12,137 nucleotides of DNA from Gemmatimonadota bacterium. GTDB taxonomy: Bacteria; Gemmatimonadota; Gemmatimonadetes; Gemmatimonadales; Gemmatimonadaceae. The number at the start of each line of letters is the position of its first letter. Position 1 is the first letter of the stretch. Under the pieces are notes generated by a model. It ran no database searches. It was not told where the DNA came from and worked only from the letters and a program-made list of their open reading frames with translations. Where the stretch lies: contig CANJOX010000059.1 in NCBI GenBank assembly GCA_947475795.1, positions 1-12,137 on the forward strand. The letters are read 5' to 3'. Positions 1-7,627 of this stretch are shown piece after piece. The translations under genes were made by a program, and so were the position numbers.

Positions 1-915
1 CGCAACGATCTCACCAATCGCACACCCGCTGCGCGCGCGGCGGCGCTCAAGATCTTCAACGAGTACAAGACGACGCACCCGTACGATGCGCCGAACACGC
101 GCGGGACCATTGTGTATCCCGGTGTAGACGGCGGCGGCGAGTGGGGCGGACCAGCGTTCGATCCGACCACCGGCCTGCTGTATGTGAACTCCAACGAAAT
201 GGCGTGGCTGCTCAAGCTCGTGCCGCGCAGCGACAAGTCATTGTACGCCGCGAATTGCGCTGGCTGTCATGGCGAGAAGCTGCAGGGTTCGGCCGCCGGC
301 CCCACGCTCATGGACATCGCCAAGCGCCGCTCGAAAGAGCAGCTGGCCACGATCATCCGTGAAGGCACCGGGCGTATGCCGGCCTTCGGCACCGCGCTCG
401 AAGGCGGCGCCGTGAACGACATCGTGAACTACCTGCTCACCGGCAAGGACAACTCAGCGGCGCTCGTGGGCACGACGCCGTACATGCTGCCGTATCGCAC
501 CGCGTTCTTCGACATCTTCCTCGATCACGAAGGGTATCCTGGCATCAAGCCGCCCTGGGGCACGCTCAACGCGATCGACCTCAACGCCGGCACCATCAAG
601 TGGTCAATTCCCTTCGGCGAGTATCCGAAGCTGGCCGCCAAGGGCATCACGAACACCGGCACCGACAACTACGGCGGCGCGATCGTGACGGAGAACGGCC
701 TGCTGATCATCGCGGCCACCACCTACGACAACAAGATCCGTGCGTACGACAAGCGCACCGGGAAGCTCTTGTGGGAGGCGAAGCTGCCGGCGGCCGGCAA
801 CGCCACGCCAAGCACGTACATGGTGGACGGCAAGCAGTATCTCGTGATCGCCTGCGGGGGCGGCAAGAACGGCGCGCCGAGCGGCGGGACGTACGTGGCG
901 TTCGCGTTGCCGTAG
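1..915 (+). CDS. PQQ-dependent dehydrogenase with internal cytochrome c domain (5' partial)
   Basis: The frame is open from the first base, so this is the last 304 residues of a longer protein whose start lies outside the window. The first ~75 residues and residues ~150-304 resemble the last blades of a quinoprotein beta-propeller (GGEWGGPAFDPTTGLLYVNS; then GTLNAIDLNAGTIKW, NYGGAIVTENGLLIIAAT, GKLLWEAKLP, GKQYLVIACGGG). This matches the C-terminus of glucose dehydrogenase-like PQQ enzymes. Between them sits a c-type haem domain: CAGCH at residues 86-90 (bases 256-270) and a likely distal methionine in GRMPAF (Met126). By family, the enzyme oxidises a sugar or alcohol in the periplasm and passes electrons from PQQ to the haem and on to the respiratory chain. 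The substrate cannot be read from this fragment, and the signal peptide and calcium/PQQ catalytic residues are off-window. It could equally be named quinohaemoprotein glucose or alcohol dehydrogenase. Confidence 0.9.
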   Translation, partial: RNDLTNRTPAARAAALKIFNEYKTTHPYDAPNTRGTIVYPGVDGGGEWGGPAFDPTTGLLYVNSNEMAWLLKLVPRSDKSLYAANCAGCHGEKLQGSAAGPTLMDIAKRRSKEQLATIIREGTGRMPAFGTALEGGAVNDIVNYLLTGKDNSAALVGTTPYMLPYRTAFFDIFLDHEGYPGIKPPWGTLNAIDLNAGTIKWSIPFGEYPKLAAKGITNTGTDNYGGAIVTENGLLIIAATTYDNKIRAYDKRTGKLLWEAKLPAAGNATPSTYMVDGKQYLVIACGGGKNGAPSGGTYVAFALP

Positions 916-936
916 CGGCGACGTGCGCCGTACATT
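907..936 (+). promoter_or_regulatory. Putative sigma70-like promoter, leaderless type, for the serine hydrolase
   Basis: A -35-like TTGCCG (907-912, 4 of 6 consensus bases) and a -10-like TACATT (931-936, 4 of 6) are separated by 18 bp. The ATG at 943 comes after six bases, so the expected transcription start coincides with the start codon. The -35 overlaps the end of the upstream dehydrogenase gene. Inferred from spacing only. Confidence 0.45.
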
Positions 937-942
937 CGGCGC

Positions 943-2595
943 ATGACACCTCGCACCGCTTCCCGCGTCGCGCTCCTGCTCGCGACATTTGCCCCTGCGG
1001 CAGGCGCCCAGCGCGCCGATCTCGCGGCGGTGACCGACAAGGTCTTCGCCGCCTGGAACTCCACGCACACGCCGGGCTGTGCCGTCGGCATCGCGCAAGG
1101 AGGGGCGGTGTTGCTCACCCGCGGGTATGGCATGGCCGATCTGGCCGGCGCCCGCCCCATTCTCCCGGGCACGATTCTCGAATCGGGATCGGTGGCCAAG
1201 CAGTTCACCGCCGCTGCGGTGCTCCTGCTGGTGCAGGACGGCAAACTCCGGCTCGATGACGACGCACGGACCGTCCTCCCTGAGCTGCCCACGTACGGGC
1301 GCACGATCGCGTTCCGCCACCTCCTCACGCACACCAGCGGTCTGCGGGAATGGAGCAATCTGGTGGATTGGCAGGGGTGGCCGCGCGGCACGCGGGTGCA
1401 CACGCAGAGCGACGTGTTCGAGCTGATCACACACCAGACGGCGCTCAACTACCCCGTGGGCGATTTCTACTCGTACACGAACTCCGGCTTTCTGTTGCTG
1501 CGCACAGTGGTCGAGCGCGTGAGTGGCATGCCGTTCACGCAGTTCACGGCGCAACGCATCTTCGCACCGCTTGGCCTGACGAACACGCAGTGGCGCGACG
1601 ATTTCACGCGCATCGTGCCGGGGCTGTCGCAGGCATACGCACGCCGCGCCGACGGCTGGCATCTGGACATGCCGGGCGACAACGTGATCGCGGCGGGCGG
1701 GTTACTCACCACGGTCGGCGACTGGCTCGCGTGGAACGCGCATCTCACGAAGAAGACGCTGGGCGCCGGCGTGGTGGATTCGATGACGCGCCAGATGACC
1801 CTCACCAGCGGTCAGCCGATCCAGTACGCGCTGGGACTCATGGTCATGAACTATCGCGGGCTGCGCGAGATCGCACACAGCGGATCGACGGCGGGCTACA
1901 GCACGTTCCTGGCGCGCTACCCGGAGCGCGACGACCTGTCCATCGCGGTGATGTGCAACGCGGCCGGCGCGAACGCCACGGCCTACACCCACGCGATCGT
2001 CGACGCGATGGTCCCGGGATTGCCGCGCGCGGCGGCCCCCGACACGGTACCGGCCAACGGGGCCGCCATCGCACGCTTGGCGGGGATCTACCGCGACACG
2101 CGCAGCAACACGGTGATGGTGCTCGACACCGCCAACGGGCAGCTGCGCCGCGACGGCGGTGCCGCCATCACCGCGCTCCGCGACGGCTGGTACCGGATGG
2201 GTACGGCGCGCGTGCGGTTCACCACCGATGCGTCCGGCGCGCCGGTCTCGCTGCACGTACCGACGGCCGACCGCGACACGGTGGTGCATCGCTTTATGGC
2301 GGCCGCGCGCTGGCAGCCGACCGCGGCCGAGCTCGCGTCGATCGCCGGCCGGTACCGGAACGACGAGATCGGGGTGACGTTCACCGTCAGCACCGCCGGC
2401 GACCGCCTCGTCATCAGCCCTCGCGCCGGCGTGGCGGACACCATGCCGGCCACCTATCGCGACGCCTTCGGCGACAGCGGGGAGACGGCGTGGTTCGTCC
2501 GGGACAAACAGGGTCGCGTGTCGGCCATGCACTTCGGGAGCGGCCGCGCGTGGGATTTCGTGTCGACCCGCGTGAACGAGGCGCCGCGTCGCTAA
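943..2595 (+). CDS. Secreted serine hydrolase, beta-lactamase/penicillin-binding (class C-like) family
   Basis: This 550-residue protein begins with a signal peptide (hydrophobic residues ~8-20, likely cleaved after AGA at 20-22, mature N-terminus at Gln23), so it is exported. The beta-lactamase fold spans roughly residues 28-360. Its catalytic motifs are visible: S83-V-A-K86 (SxxK nucleophile and base), Y178-T-N180 (YxN) and H312-S-G314 (in place of KTG). The HLLTHTSGL signature precedes the YxN. Residues ~370-545 hold two copies of a beta-rich, DUF3471/lipocalin-like tail (starting at LAGIYRD and IAGRYRNDE). By family it hydrolyses a peptide, D-amino-acid amide or ester; class C-like members are often esterases or D-aminopeptidases rather than antibiotic-resistance enzymes. 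No substrate is evident. The start is fixed by the signal peptide and the adjacent promoter-like element; there is no Shine-Dalgarno. It probably has its own transcript. Confidence 0.93.
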   Translation: MTPRTASRVALLLATFAPAAGAQRADLAAVTDKVFAAWNSTHTPGCAVGIAQGGAVLLTRGYGMADLAGARPILPGTILESGSVAKQFTAAAVLLLVQDGKLRLDDDARTVLPELPTYGRTIAFRHLLTHTSGLREWSNLVDWQGWPRGTRVHTQSDVFELITHQTALNYPVGDFYSYTNSGFLLLRTVVERVSGMPFTQFTAQRIFAPLGLTNTQWRDDFTRIVPGLSQAYARRADGWHLDMPGDNVIAAGGLLTTVGDWLAWNAHLTKKTLGAGVVDSMTRQMTLTSGQPIQYALGLMVMNYRGLREIAHSGSTAGYSTFLARYPERDDLSIAVMCNAAGANATAYTHAIVDAMVPGLPRAAAPDTVPANGAAIARLAGIYRDTRSNTVMVLDTANGQLRRDGGAAITALRDGWYRMGTARVRFTTDASGAPVSLHVPTADRDTVVHRFMAAARWQPTAAELASIAGRYRNDEIGVTFTVSTAGDRLVISPRAGVADTMPATYRDAFGDSGETAWFVRDKQGRVSAMHFGSGRAWDFVSTRVNEAPRR

Positions 2596-2615
2596 CATTG
2601 CGACATCGCGACTGA

Positions 2616-3722
<1,107 letters not shown>

Positions 3723-3724
3723 TC

Positions 3725-3757
3725 TATATTCGCTGCGCCGCGGCTGCTCAGCGGTGC
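3725..3757 (+). promoter_or_regulatory. Possible -10 element and leader hairpin upstream of the J-domain gene
   Basis: Directly after the OYE stop codon lies TATATT (3725-3730, 5 of 6 bases of a -10). No good -35 was found: the best positions read CGACCG. It is followed by an inverted repeat, GCGCCGC (3735-3741) and GCGGTGC (3751-3757), with a 9-nt loop and one G-U pair. The element could start an ~80-nt leader for the gene at 3818, or the hairpin could end OYE transcription, although it has no T-run. The rest of the gap (3758-3817) shows nothing further. Confidence 0.3.
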
Positions 3758-3817
3758 GCGCTACAGACGGGATCGTCGTTTGCGCGCCGCGGTGGATGCG
3801 GATTGCTTTCACGCAAC

Positions 3818-4327
3818 ATGACACCGGACCGACGCGATCATTATCGCCTGCTGCATGTGCAGGCCGATGCGCCCACGGAAGTGATCCGTGGCGCGTACCG
3901 CGCGTTGATTGCGGTGCACCACCCCGATGTCGGTGGCGACCACGCGACGGCGCTGCGCCTGAACGATGCGTTTGCCGTGCTCTCCGACACCGACCGGCGT
4001 GCGCGGTATGATGCCGCGCGCACCACGCCGTGTGACCGGCGCAGCGTGCTACGGGGCGCCAGCGCGGATTGGGCGCGCCTGTACGTCGATGGCGATCTGG
4101 CGCCGATCGACGTGCGCCTGCGCGACCGCTCACGGGGTGGGTTCTGCGTGTACAGCGGACGCGCACTCGCTCCCGCGCGGCGGGTGCGGCTCGTCGGGCG
4201 CGCGTTCGACGTCGCGGGCGCCGTCGTGAACTGCCTGCGGTTCGACCGGGTGTACACGGTGCACGTGCGGCGCACCACGCCCCCTGACGCGCCCGCCGCA
4301 CCACGCTCCCGCCGCACCACGGCCTAA
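3818..4327 (+). CDS. J-domain protein with C-terminal PilZ-like domain
   Basis: A 169-residue cytoplasmic protein with no signal peptide or membrane segment. Residues ~7-66 form a J-domain: YRLLHV, helix II, the diagnostic H35-P-D37 that stimulates the ATPase of DnaK/Hsp70, then a helix III region ending RRARYDA. There is no Gly/Phe linker and no zinc-finger region, so it is a stand-alone class C J-protein. Residues ~74-152 carry the two PilZ signatures: R75-S-V-L-R79 (RxxxR), then 23 residues later D103-R-S-R-G-G108 (DxSxxG), followed by alternating short beta-strands ending VYTVHVRR. In PilZ domains these two motifs hold cyclic di-GMP. The J-domain call is firm; the PilZ call rests on motif and spacing. 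The frame is open back to 3686 inside the preceding gene, but ATG 3818 is chosen because the J-domain begins right after it and the upstream residues look unrelated. A c-di-GMP-responsive co-chaperone is an inference. Confidence 0.85.
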   Translation: MTPDRRDHYRLLHVQADAPTEVIRGAYRALIAVHHPDVGGDHATALRLNDAFAVLSDTDRRARYDAARTTPCDRRSVLRGASADWARLYVDGDLAPIDVRLRDRSRGGFCVYSGRALAPARRVRLVGRAFDVAGAVVNCLRFDRVYTVHVRRTTPPDAPAAPRSRRTTA

Positions 4328-4405
4328 GCCCCGGCCGCCAACGCCGCCGAGCTCCTCCAGCGCGAACGGCGGACCGTCTCCGAGGGACGAGACACGCCGC
4401 TGCGC

Positions 4406-4434
4406 TGGGCACGGGTGGATTCCAAACCTATCTT
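4406..4434 (+). promoter_or_regulatory. Putative sigma70-like promoter for the SulP transporter gene
   Basis: TGGGCA (4406-4411, 4 of 6 of TTGACA) and TATCTT (4429-4434, 4 of 6 of TATAAT) are separated by 17 bp. Transcription would start near 4441, giving a leader of about 38 nt with no visible Shine-Dalgarno. Within the same 151-bp gap (4328-4478), two weak inverted repeats occur: CCGCCG/CGGCGG (4344-4349 and 4367-4372) and GTCTC/GAGAC (4376-4380 and 4389-4393). Neither has a T-run, and nothing else was seen in the gap. Confidence 0.4.
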
Positions 4435-4478
4435 GTCCCCATTCGCTGTTCGGATTCCCCGCCGCCCGCTCGACGCCC

Positions 4479-5966
4479 ATGCACCAGTACCCCTCGATGT
4501 TCGGCCACCCCAGGGAAGACATGGTGGCCGGTTTCGTCGTCTTCCTGGTCGCGCTCCCCCTCTGTCTTGGCATTGCCGTCGCCTGCGGCGTCCCGCCCGT
4601 CTCCGGACTGATCGCCGGGATCGTCGGCGGACTGGTGGTGCCGTGGATCAGCCGCTCTGCCCTCTCGGTCACGGGGCCGGCGGCCGGACTCACCTCGATC
4701 GTGCTGGTCGAAGTGCAGCGGCTGGGCGGCGTGAATCCGTTTCTGACGGCGGTCATCATCGCCGGCGTGCTGCAGGTGGTGTTCGGACTCCTGCGAACCG
4801 GACGCTTCGCCGCCCTCGTGCCCTCGGCGGTGATCAAGGGGATGCTGGCCGCGATCGGCATCACGATCATCATTAAGCAGCTGCCGGTGGCGGTGGGCTC
4901 CAGTGGTGGCCTCGCGACCCTGCTGTCCGGCCACCGGGCGGGCGCGGTCACAATCACGCTCGTGTCGCTGGTCATTCTCTACGGCTGGAAGCGCACGCCG
5001 CTGGCGTCGATCAAGCTCCTGTCCCCGGCCCTCGTGGCGGTGGTGGTGGCCAGCGTGCTGGCCAGCGCGCTGGCCTCGTCGCCCACGTTTGCGCTGGACG
5101 CGCGGCATTACGTGGACGTACCGCTGGGCGGCATCGGCGCGCTGTACTCGGCGCTGCCGCGTCCCGAGTGGGGTGTTTTGGGCACCCCCGCGGTGTGGAT
5201 CGCGGGTGCCACGATCGCAATCGTGGGCAGCATCGAAACGCTGTTGTCGTTGCAGGCGGTGGACCGGCTCGATCCGCTCAAGCGGCACAGCCTTCCCGAC
5301 CGTGAACTGCTGGCGCAAGGCGCCGCGAACGCCGTATCGGGGCTGCTGGGCGGGTTGCCCGTGACGGCGGTCATCGTGCGCAGCGGGGCCAACGTGGCCG
5401 CGGGTGGACGCGAGCGGATGTCCGCGCTGGTGCACGGCGTGCTGCTGCTGGTCGCCGTGGTATTTGCCGGACCGCTGCTCAACCGCATTCCGCTGGCCGC
5501 ACTGGCCGCGGTGCTGATTCAGGTGGGGCTGAACCTGTGCAAGCCGGCCCTGTTCACCACGCAGTTCCGCCTCGGCCTCACGCAGTTGCTGCCGTTCGCG
5601 TTCACCATCGCCGCGGTGCTGACGCTCGACCTGCTCAAGGGCGTGATCGTGGGCATTGTGATGGGGATCATGTTCGTGCTGTACGAAAACTCCAAGCGCG
5701 CGGTGGTCGCCGCCAAGGATGATGCCGGCGTGTGGCAGCTGCGCTTCCGCCGCGACGGCACGTTCGTGTCCAAGCCGGGCATCGTCGCCACACTCGACGA
5801 GGTGAACGACGGCGAGGCGGTGGTCATCGACGGGACGGGTGAGTACATCGACCACGATGTGAAGGAAGTGATCGCGACCTTCATCGAAGATGCCGCCCAC
5901 CGGAACATCACTGTGACCGTGCGCGGTATTGATCTCACGCAGGCGCAGGCCGGCGGCGGGCACTGA
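4479..5966 (+). CDS. SulP family inorganic anion transporter with STAS domain
   Basis: A 495-residue inner-membrane transporter. Residues ~12-402 are almost wholly hydrophobic, with many membrane spans. SulP signatures include DMVAGFVVFLVALPLCLGIA, GVPPVSGLIAGIVGG, SVTGPAAGL and PSAVIKGMLAAIGI. Residues ~403-495 form the cytoplasmic STAS domain (FVSKPGIVATLDEV, AVVIDGTGEYIDHDVKEVI, NITVTVRG). SulP proteins move sulfate, bicarbonate or other anions, often with Na+ or H+. This sequence resembles the clade whose members are often fused to, or sit beside, a beta-carbonic anhydrase and are thought to carry bicarbonate. No carbonic anhydrase lies in this window, so substrate is undecided between bicarbonate and sulfate. 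The ATG at 4479 places a short polar N-terminus before the first conserved segment, as expected. The alpha/beta hydrolase gene follows after 22 bp, probably on the same transcript. Confidence 0.92.
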   Translation: MHQYPSMFGHPREDMVAGFVVFLVALPLCLGIAVACGVPPVSGLIAGIVGGLVVPWISRSALSVTGPAAGLTSIVLVEVQRLGGVNPFLTAVIIAGVLQVVFGLLRTGRFAALVPSAVIKGMLAAIGITIIIKQLPVAVGSSGGLATLLSGHRAGAVTITLVSLVILYGWKRTPLASIKLLSPALVAVVVASVLASALASSPTFALDARHYVDVPLGGIGALYSALPRPEWGVLGTPAVWIAGATIAIVGSIETLLSLQAVDRLDPLKRHSLPDRELLAQGAANAVSGLLGGLPVTAVIVRSGANVAAGGRERMSALVHGVLLLVAVVFAGPLLNRIPLAALAAVLIQVGLNLCKPALFTTQFRLGLTQLLPFAFTIAAVLTLDLLKGVIVGIVMGIMFVLYENSKRAVVAAKDDAGVWQLRFRRDGTFVSKPGIVATLDEVNDGEAVVIDGTGEYIDHDVKEVIATFIEDAAHRNITVTVRGIDLTQAQAGGGH

Positions 5967-5988
5967 TCGTGGACGCACCGCACGTGCC

Positions 5989-6801
5989 GTGACCGTGACC
6001 GTGAGCGATCACGAGGTCGACACCGACGGCGGGGCACTGTTCGCCCGCGTGTGGCAACCGCGCGCCGTGCACGCCGGTGCCGAGGCCGAGGCCGGGGCCG
6101 CCATCCTGCTGTTCCACGACTCCCTCGGGTGCGTGGAGCTCTGGCGCGATTTTCCCGCGCAGCTGGCCACCGCCACCGGGCGCGCCGTGGTGGCCTATGA
6201 CCGGCTGGGGTTCGGACGCTCGGCGCCGCACCCGGGCCGGCTTCCGGTGTCCTTCGTGACCGACGAGGCCACGATCATCGTGCCGACGCTGCTTGCGGGG
6301 CTGCGCCACGTGCTCCCGCGCGACGAGTTCGTCGCCTGCGGACACAGCGTGGGGGGCGGCATGGCCGTCGCGACGGCGGCGCACCTGAGCGGCCGGTGCC
6401 GGGCCCTGATCACGGTGTCCGCGCAGAGTTTTGTCGAGGATCGCACACGCGACGGCCTGCACGCGGCACGCATCGCGTTTCAGCAACCGGGACAGATCGA
6501 TCGCCTTGCGCGCTACCATGGCGCGAAGGCCCCGTGGGTGCTCGCCGCGTGGCTCGACACGTGGCTCGATGCCGGCTTCGCGGGCTGGACGCTGGACGCG
6601 CTCCTCCCGCGCGTCCTCGCCCCGGCGCTGGTGCTCCACGGTGACGCCGACGAGTTCGGCTCGGTGCGTCACCCCGAGCGCATCGCGGCGGGTACCGGCG
6701 GCCCGTCACGCATGGTGGTGCTGGAGGGGGGTGGCCACATGCCGCACCGGGAGCAGCCGGCCCGCGTGCTCGACGAGATCACGCGGTTTCTGGGTCCATA
6801 A
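5989..6801 (+). CDS. Alpha/beta hydrolase
   Basis: A 270-residue cytoplasmic alpha/beta-fold hydrolase. With the start at 5989 the triad reads Ser120 in the nucleophile elbow G-H-S-V-G (118-122), Asp221 (or Asp219) in HGDADEFG, and His250 in GGGHMPHRE. The oxyanion-hole strand is LLFHDSLGC, and YDRLGFGRS follows as in esterase/lactonase-like members. By fold it cleaves an ester, lactone, thioester or similar bond; the substrate cannot be told. The start is uncertain: three in-frame GTG codons stand six bases apart (5989, 5995, 6001), and a TTG at 5929 would overlap the transporter gene. 5989 is preferred because it lies just past the SulP stop and the conserved part begins only ~35 residues later. 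No Shine-Dalgarno is seen. It is likely cotranscribed with the SulP gene, and a GC-rich hairpin follows its stop. Confidence 0.88.
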   Translation: MTVTVSDHEVDTDGGALFARVWQPRAVHAGAEAEAGAAILLFHDSLGCVELWRDFPAQLATATGRAVVAYDRLGFGRSAPHPGRLPVSFVTDEATIIVPTLLAGLRHVLPRDEFVACGHSVGGGMAVATAAHLSGRCRALITVSAQSFVEDRTRDGLHAARIAFQQPGQIDRLARYHGAKAPWVLAAWLDTWLDAGFAGWTLDALLPRVLAPALVLHGDADEFGSVRHPERIAAGTGGPSRMVVLEGGGHMPHREQPARVLDEITRFLGP

Positions 6802-6804
6802 CCC

Positions 6805-6832
6805 GCCACGCGAGTAGACGATCGCGCGTGGC
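6805..6832. repeat. GC-rich inverted repeat between the hydrolase and the SDR operon
   Basis: GCCACGCG (6805-6812) and CGCGTGGC (6825-6832) are perfect 8-bp arms around a 12-nt loop, starting three bases after the hydrolase stop codon. There is no T-run, so it is not a classical intrinsic terminator. The loop contains the -35-like TAGACG of the downstream promoter, so it could be a transcription stop, an operator, or both. Confidence 0.5.
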
Positions 6833-6843
6833 CGCCGTAAGCT
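6815..6843 (+). promoter_or_regulatory. Putative sigma70-like promoter, leaderless type, for the SDR-reductase-dehydratase operon
   Basis: A -35-like TAGACG (6815-6820, 4 of 6) and a -10-like TAAGCT (6838-6843, 3 of 6 including the key T-A and final T) are 17 bp apart. The ATG at 6851 comes after seven bases, so the message would start on, or one base before, the start codon. The arrangement parallels the element at 907-936. Confidence 0.45.
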
Positions 6844-6850
6844 CTCTCGC

Positions 6851-7627
6851 ATGACTTCTCCCGCCAGACCCGTTTGCCTGATCACCGGTGCCGCTACGGG
6901 CATCGGGGCCGCCTGCGCCCGCCTCTTCGCCAGCCACGGCTGGGACGTGGGCATCTGCACGCTCGACGACGAGACCCGCGCCGCCGCCGTGGCCGTCGCG
7001 GATGACTGCACGGCGCTGCGCGCCCGCGCCGAGGTGGTACTGCTGAACGTGACCAGCGACGAGAGTTGCGTGGCGGCCGCGGCCACCATGCGCGCGCACT
7101 ACGGACGCCTCGATGCGCTCGTGAACTGCGCCGGCACCACGCGGTTCATTCCACACGCCGACCTCGACGCCCTCCCCGAAAGCGAATTCGCGCGCACCTA
7201 CGACGTGAATCTCACCGGCACCTTCCGCATGATCCGCGCCTGCCGCGATCTGCTGCGCGACTCGGGGCGCGGGGCGGTGGTGAATCTGTCCAGCATCGCC
7301 GGCACGGCCGGACTGGGGTCGAGCGTGGCCTACGCCGCCTCCAAGGGGGCCGTGGGCACGCTCACGCTGTCGCTGGCGCGCGCACTGGCGCCGCACATCC
7401 GCGTGAACGCCATCGCGCCCGGCTACGTGAGCGGTGGACTCCCCAGCCGCGTGCTGGGGGGCGATCAGCTCAAGGCGGTGGAAGAGAAGTATCTCGCCAC
7501 GCAGGCGCTGCCACGGCTGCTGGGCGTCGACGAAGTCGCCAACCTCGCCTTCTTCCTCGTGAGCGGCGCGCCCGGCATCACCGGCGAAGTGATTCGCATG
7601 GATAACGGGCTGCATCTCTATGCCTGA
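6851..7627 (+). CDS. SDR family NAD(P)-dependent oxidoreductase
   Basis: A 258-residue classical short-chain dehydrogenase/reductase, cytoplasmic and probably tetrameric by family. Visible motifs are the cofactor-binding T12-G-A-A-T-G-I-G19, N92-C-A-G (NNAG variant), Asn120, catalytic Ser148 and Y161-A-A-S-K165, then PGYVSGG and the C-terminal GEVIRMDNG. The enzyme interconverts a hydroxyl and a carbonyl on a small substrate. Family resemblance cannot separate sugar or sugar-acid dehydrogenases from 3-oxoacyl-ACP reductases. It is the first gene of a tight operon; its last 8 bases overlap the next gene. The neighbouring reductase and dehydratase favour a sugar-acid or hydroxy-acid substrate, which is an inference. 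Length and start are normal for the family. Confidence 0.93.
   Translation: MTSPARPVCLITGAATGIGAACARLFASHGWDVGICTLDDETRAAAVAVADDCTALRARAEVVLLNVTSDESCVAAAATMRAHYGRLDALVNCAGTTRFIPHADLDALPESEFARTYDVNLTGTFRMIRACRDLLRDSGRGAVVNLSSIAGTAGLGSSVAYAASKGAVGTLTLSLARALAPHIRVNAIAPGYVSGGLPSRVLGGDQLKAVEEKYLATQALPRLLGVDEVANLAFFLVSGAPGITGEVIRMDNGLHLYA

Noticed and set aside
943..2595. Serine hydrolase as an antibiotic-resistance beta-lactamase
   Set aside because: The HSG motif in place of KTG and the lipocalin-like C-terminal repeats fit the broad esterase/peptidase side of the family; nothing points to resistance.
604..2598. Long antisense open frames opposite the dehydrogenase and serine hydrolase genes
   Set aside because: Low-complexity Arg/Ala/His-rich translations that cross the boundary of two well-supported plus-strand genes; no motif or start signal.
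3780..3809. TTGCGC/TTGCTT pair 17 bp apart just before the J-domain gene as a third leaderless promoter
   Set aside because: The -10 candidate matches consensus poorly and lacks the T-A start; not strong enough to call.
4428..5978. A 516-codon open frame on the minus strand opposite the SulP gene
   Set aside because: Its product is rich in His, Arg, Gln and Gly with no hydrophobic or domain pattern, as expected for the antisense of a GC-rich gene. The plus-strand SulP match is complete.
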